From assembly GCA_019418525.1 (NCBI GenBank), contig DYBS01000138.1, positions 1-6,163 of the forward strand: 6,163 nucleotides of DNA, in the 5' to 3' direction. Positions 5,416 to 6,163 of this stretch are shown piece by piece. Position numbers and translations under genes: made by a program. Within the stretch, counting starts at the first letter, position 1. Every line of letters begins with the position of its first letter. The stretch is from Clostridiales bacterium. GTDB taxonomy: Bacteria > Bacillota > Clostridia > Oscillospirales > Oscillospiraceae. The notes under the pieces were generated by a model. That model did not search any database, had not been told where the DNA came from, and saw only the letters and a program-made list of their open reading frames with translations.

Positions 5416-6163
5416 ATGGCAGGAACCGGCATCGTAGCCGAATATAACCCCTTTCACACCGGGCACCGGTGGCACATTGCCGAGACCCGGCGGCGGCTGG
5501 GCGCCGATACTGCTATCGTGTGCGCCATGAGCGGACACTGGGTCCAGCGGGGGGACTGTGCCGTCACCGACAAGTGGAAGCGGGCGGCCTGGGCGGTGGA
5601 AGCCGGGGCCGACCTGGTGCTGGAGCTCCCTACCGTGTGGGCCTGCGCCTCGGCGGAAACCTTTGCCCGTGGGGCGGTGGAGGTGCTGGCCGGGACGGGA
5701 GTGGTAAATGCCCTCTCCTTCGGCAGCGAGTCGGCGGACCTCGCCGCCCTGCGGGCGAGCGCGGCGGTGCTGGAGGAGCCGGAGTACCATGCCCGGGTGA
5801 AAGAGCTCGCCGCCCAGGGGCTGCCCTTCCCGGTGGCCCGGCAGCGGGCGGCGGAGGAGCGGCTGGGCGGGCCTTCGGTGCTGGACAAGCCCAACGCCAA
5901 CCTGGCGGTGGAGTATTTAAGGGCCATTCCGCCCCACTGGAAGGCCCTGGCGGTGCAGCGGCAGGGCGTGGACCACGACGGTGGCGCAGCGGGGGGCTTC
6001 GCCTCGGCCTCCCACCTGCGGGAACTGCTGCGGGCGGGTAATGGGGAAGAGGCGGAGCCCTATCTATGTACCCCCTGGGCGGGGGAAATTGCGGATTTTC
6101 GTCGGTGCGGCGCCGTTCTGCTGGACCGGGTGCGCACCATGGGGGAGGGGGACTGGGCCACCC
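5416..6163 (+). CDS. tmcAL: tRNA(Met) cytidine acetate ligase, TmcAL/YlbM family (3' partial)
   Basis: TmcAL uses acetate and ATP to form acetyl-adenylate and then N4-acetylates the wobble cytidine C34 of elongator tRNA-Met, which sharpens AUG against AUA decoding. The frame is open to the right edge, giving 249 of the roughly 400 residues usual for the family. The N-terminal nucleotidyltransferase fold shows GIVAEYNPFHTGH (5-17) with the HxGH signature H14-TG-H17. Also visible are AMSGHWVQRGDCAVTDKWKRA (37-57), LVLELP (67-72), SFGSES (101-106), DKPNANLAVEYL (157-168) and the nucleotide-binding ASASHLRELL (196-205). The ATG at 5416 is preceded by GGGAGG (5403-5408) with a 7-base spacer. The gene is divergent from ackA and has no convincing promoter. 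The C-terminal RNA-binding part lies outside the window, so its completeness cannot be judged. Confidence 0.92.
   Translation, partial: MAGTGIVAEYNPFHTGHRWHIAETRRRLGADTAIVCAMSGHWVQRGDCAVTDKWKRAAWAVEAGADLVLELPTVWACASAETFARGAVEVLAGTGVVNALSFGSESADLAALRASAAVLEEPEYHARVKELAAQGLPFPVARQRAAEERLGGPSVLDKPNANLAVEYLRAIPPHWKALAVQRQGVDHDGGAAGGFASASHLRELLRAGNGEEAEPYLCTPWAGEIADFRRCGAVLLDRVRTMGEGDWAT

Noticed and set aside
5254..5790. Upstream extension of the ackA reading frame to 577 residues
   Set aside because: The added segment overlaps tmcAL antisense and the intergenic region. The canonical MKVLVINAGSSS start with an upstream ribosome site lies at 5253.
5454..6041. Alternative frames on both strands within tmcAL
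   Set aside because: The frame from ATG 5416 carries all TmcAL motifs and stays open to the window end. The others give R/A/G-rich low-complexity translations.

Overview
The window is a compact, G+C-rich bacterial chromosome segment. The gene content fits a high-G+C member of the Clostridia: a COG2509-type FAD protein, paired half-size ChrA proteins, acetate kinase, and TmcAL (YlbM), a tRNA-acetylating enzyme typical of Firmicutes. A gut Oscillospiraceae relative (Flavonifractor/Lawsonibacter-like) is my best guess, from composition and gene content only.

Layout, left to right. (1) The C-terminal ~505 residues of an uncharacterised NAD(P)/FAD-dependent dehydrogenase, cut by the left edge and closed by a strong intrinsic terminator. 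(2) A 151-base gap with a candidate promoter, then a complete tyrosine site-specific recombinase with all catalytic residues, standing alone without excisionase, relaxase, phage genes or visible att sites. (3) A two-gene operon of half-size chromate-transporter (CHR/ChrA) proteins with a 4-base ATGA overlap. Its well-formed promoter starts 3 bases after the recombinase stop codon, and the first gene appears to use a TTG start. (4) A bidirectional terminator shared with the convergent ackA. (5) ackA (acetate kinase) on the minus strand, complete, with a sigma70-like promoter and a hairpin in its leader. (6) Divergent from ackA across a 162-base gap, the first 249 codons of tmcAL, cut by the right edge.

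How the genes relate. AckA interconverts acetyl phosphate plus ADP with acetate plus ATP. TmcAL uses acetate plus ATP to acetylate C34 of elongator tRNA-Met. A shared divergent control region would therefore link acetate formation with an acetate-consuming tRNA modification; this is inference. The ChrA pair probably forms one heteromeric anion transporter. The recombinase is the only accessory or mobile-type gene.

No rRNA, tRNA, CRISPR array, insertion sequence or origin was seen. No gap without a gene exceeds about 165 bases. The long open frames opposite the genes look like G+C-driven shadows. I do not see a clearly new multi-gene system. The most noteworthy points are the solitary intact integrase, the promoter and TTG start of the ChrA operon, and the ackA/tmcAL divergent arrangement.
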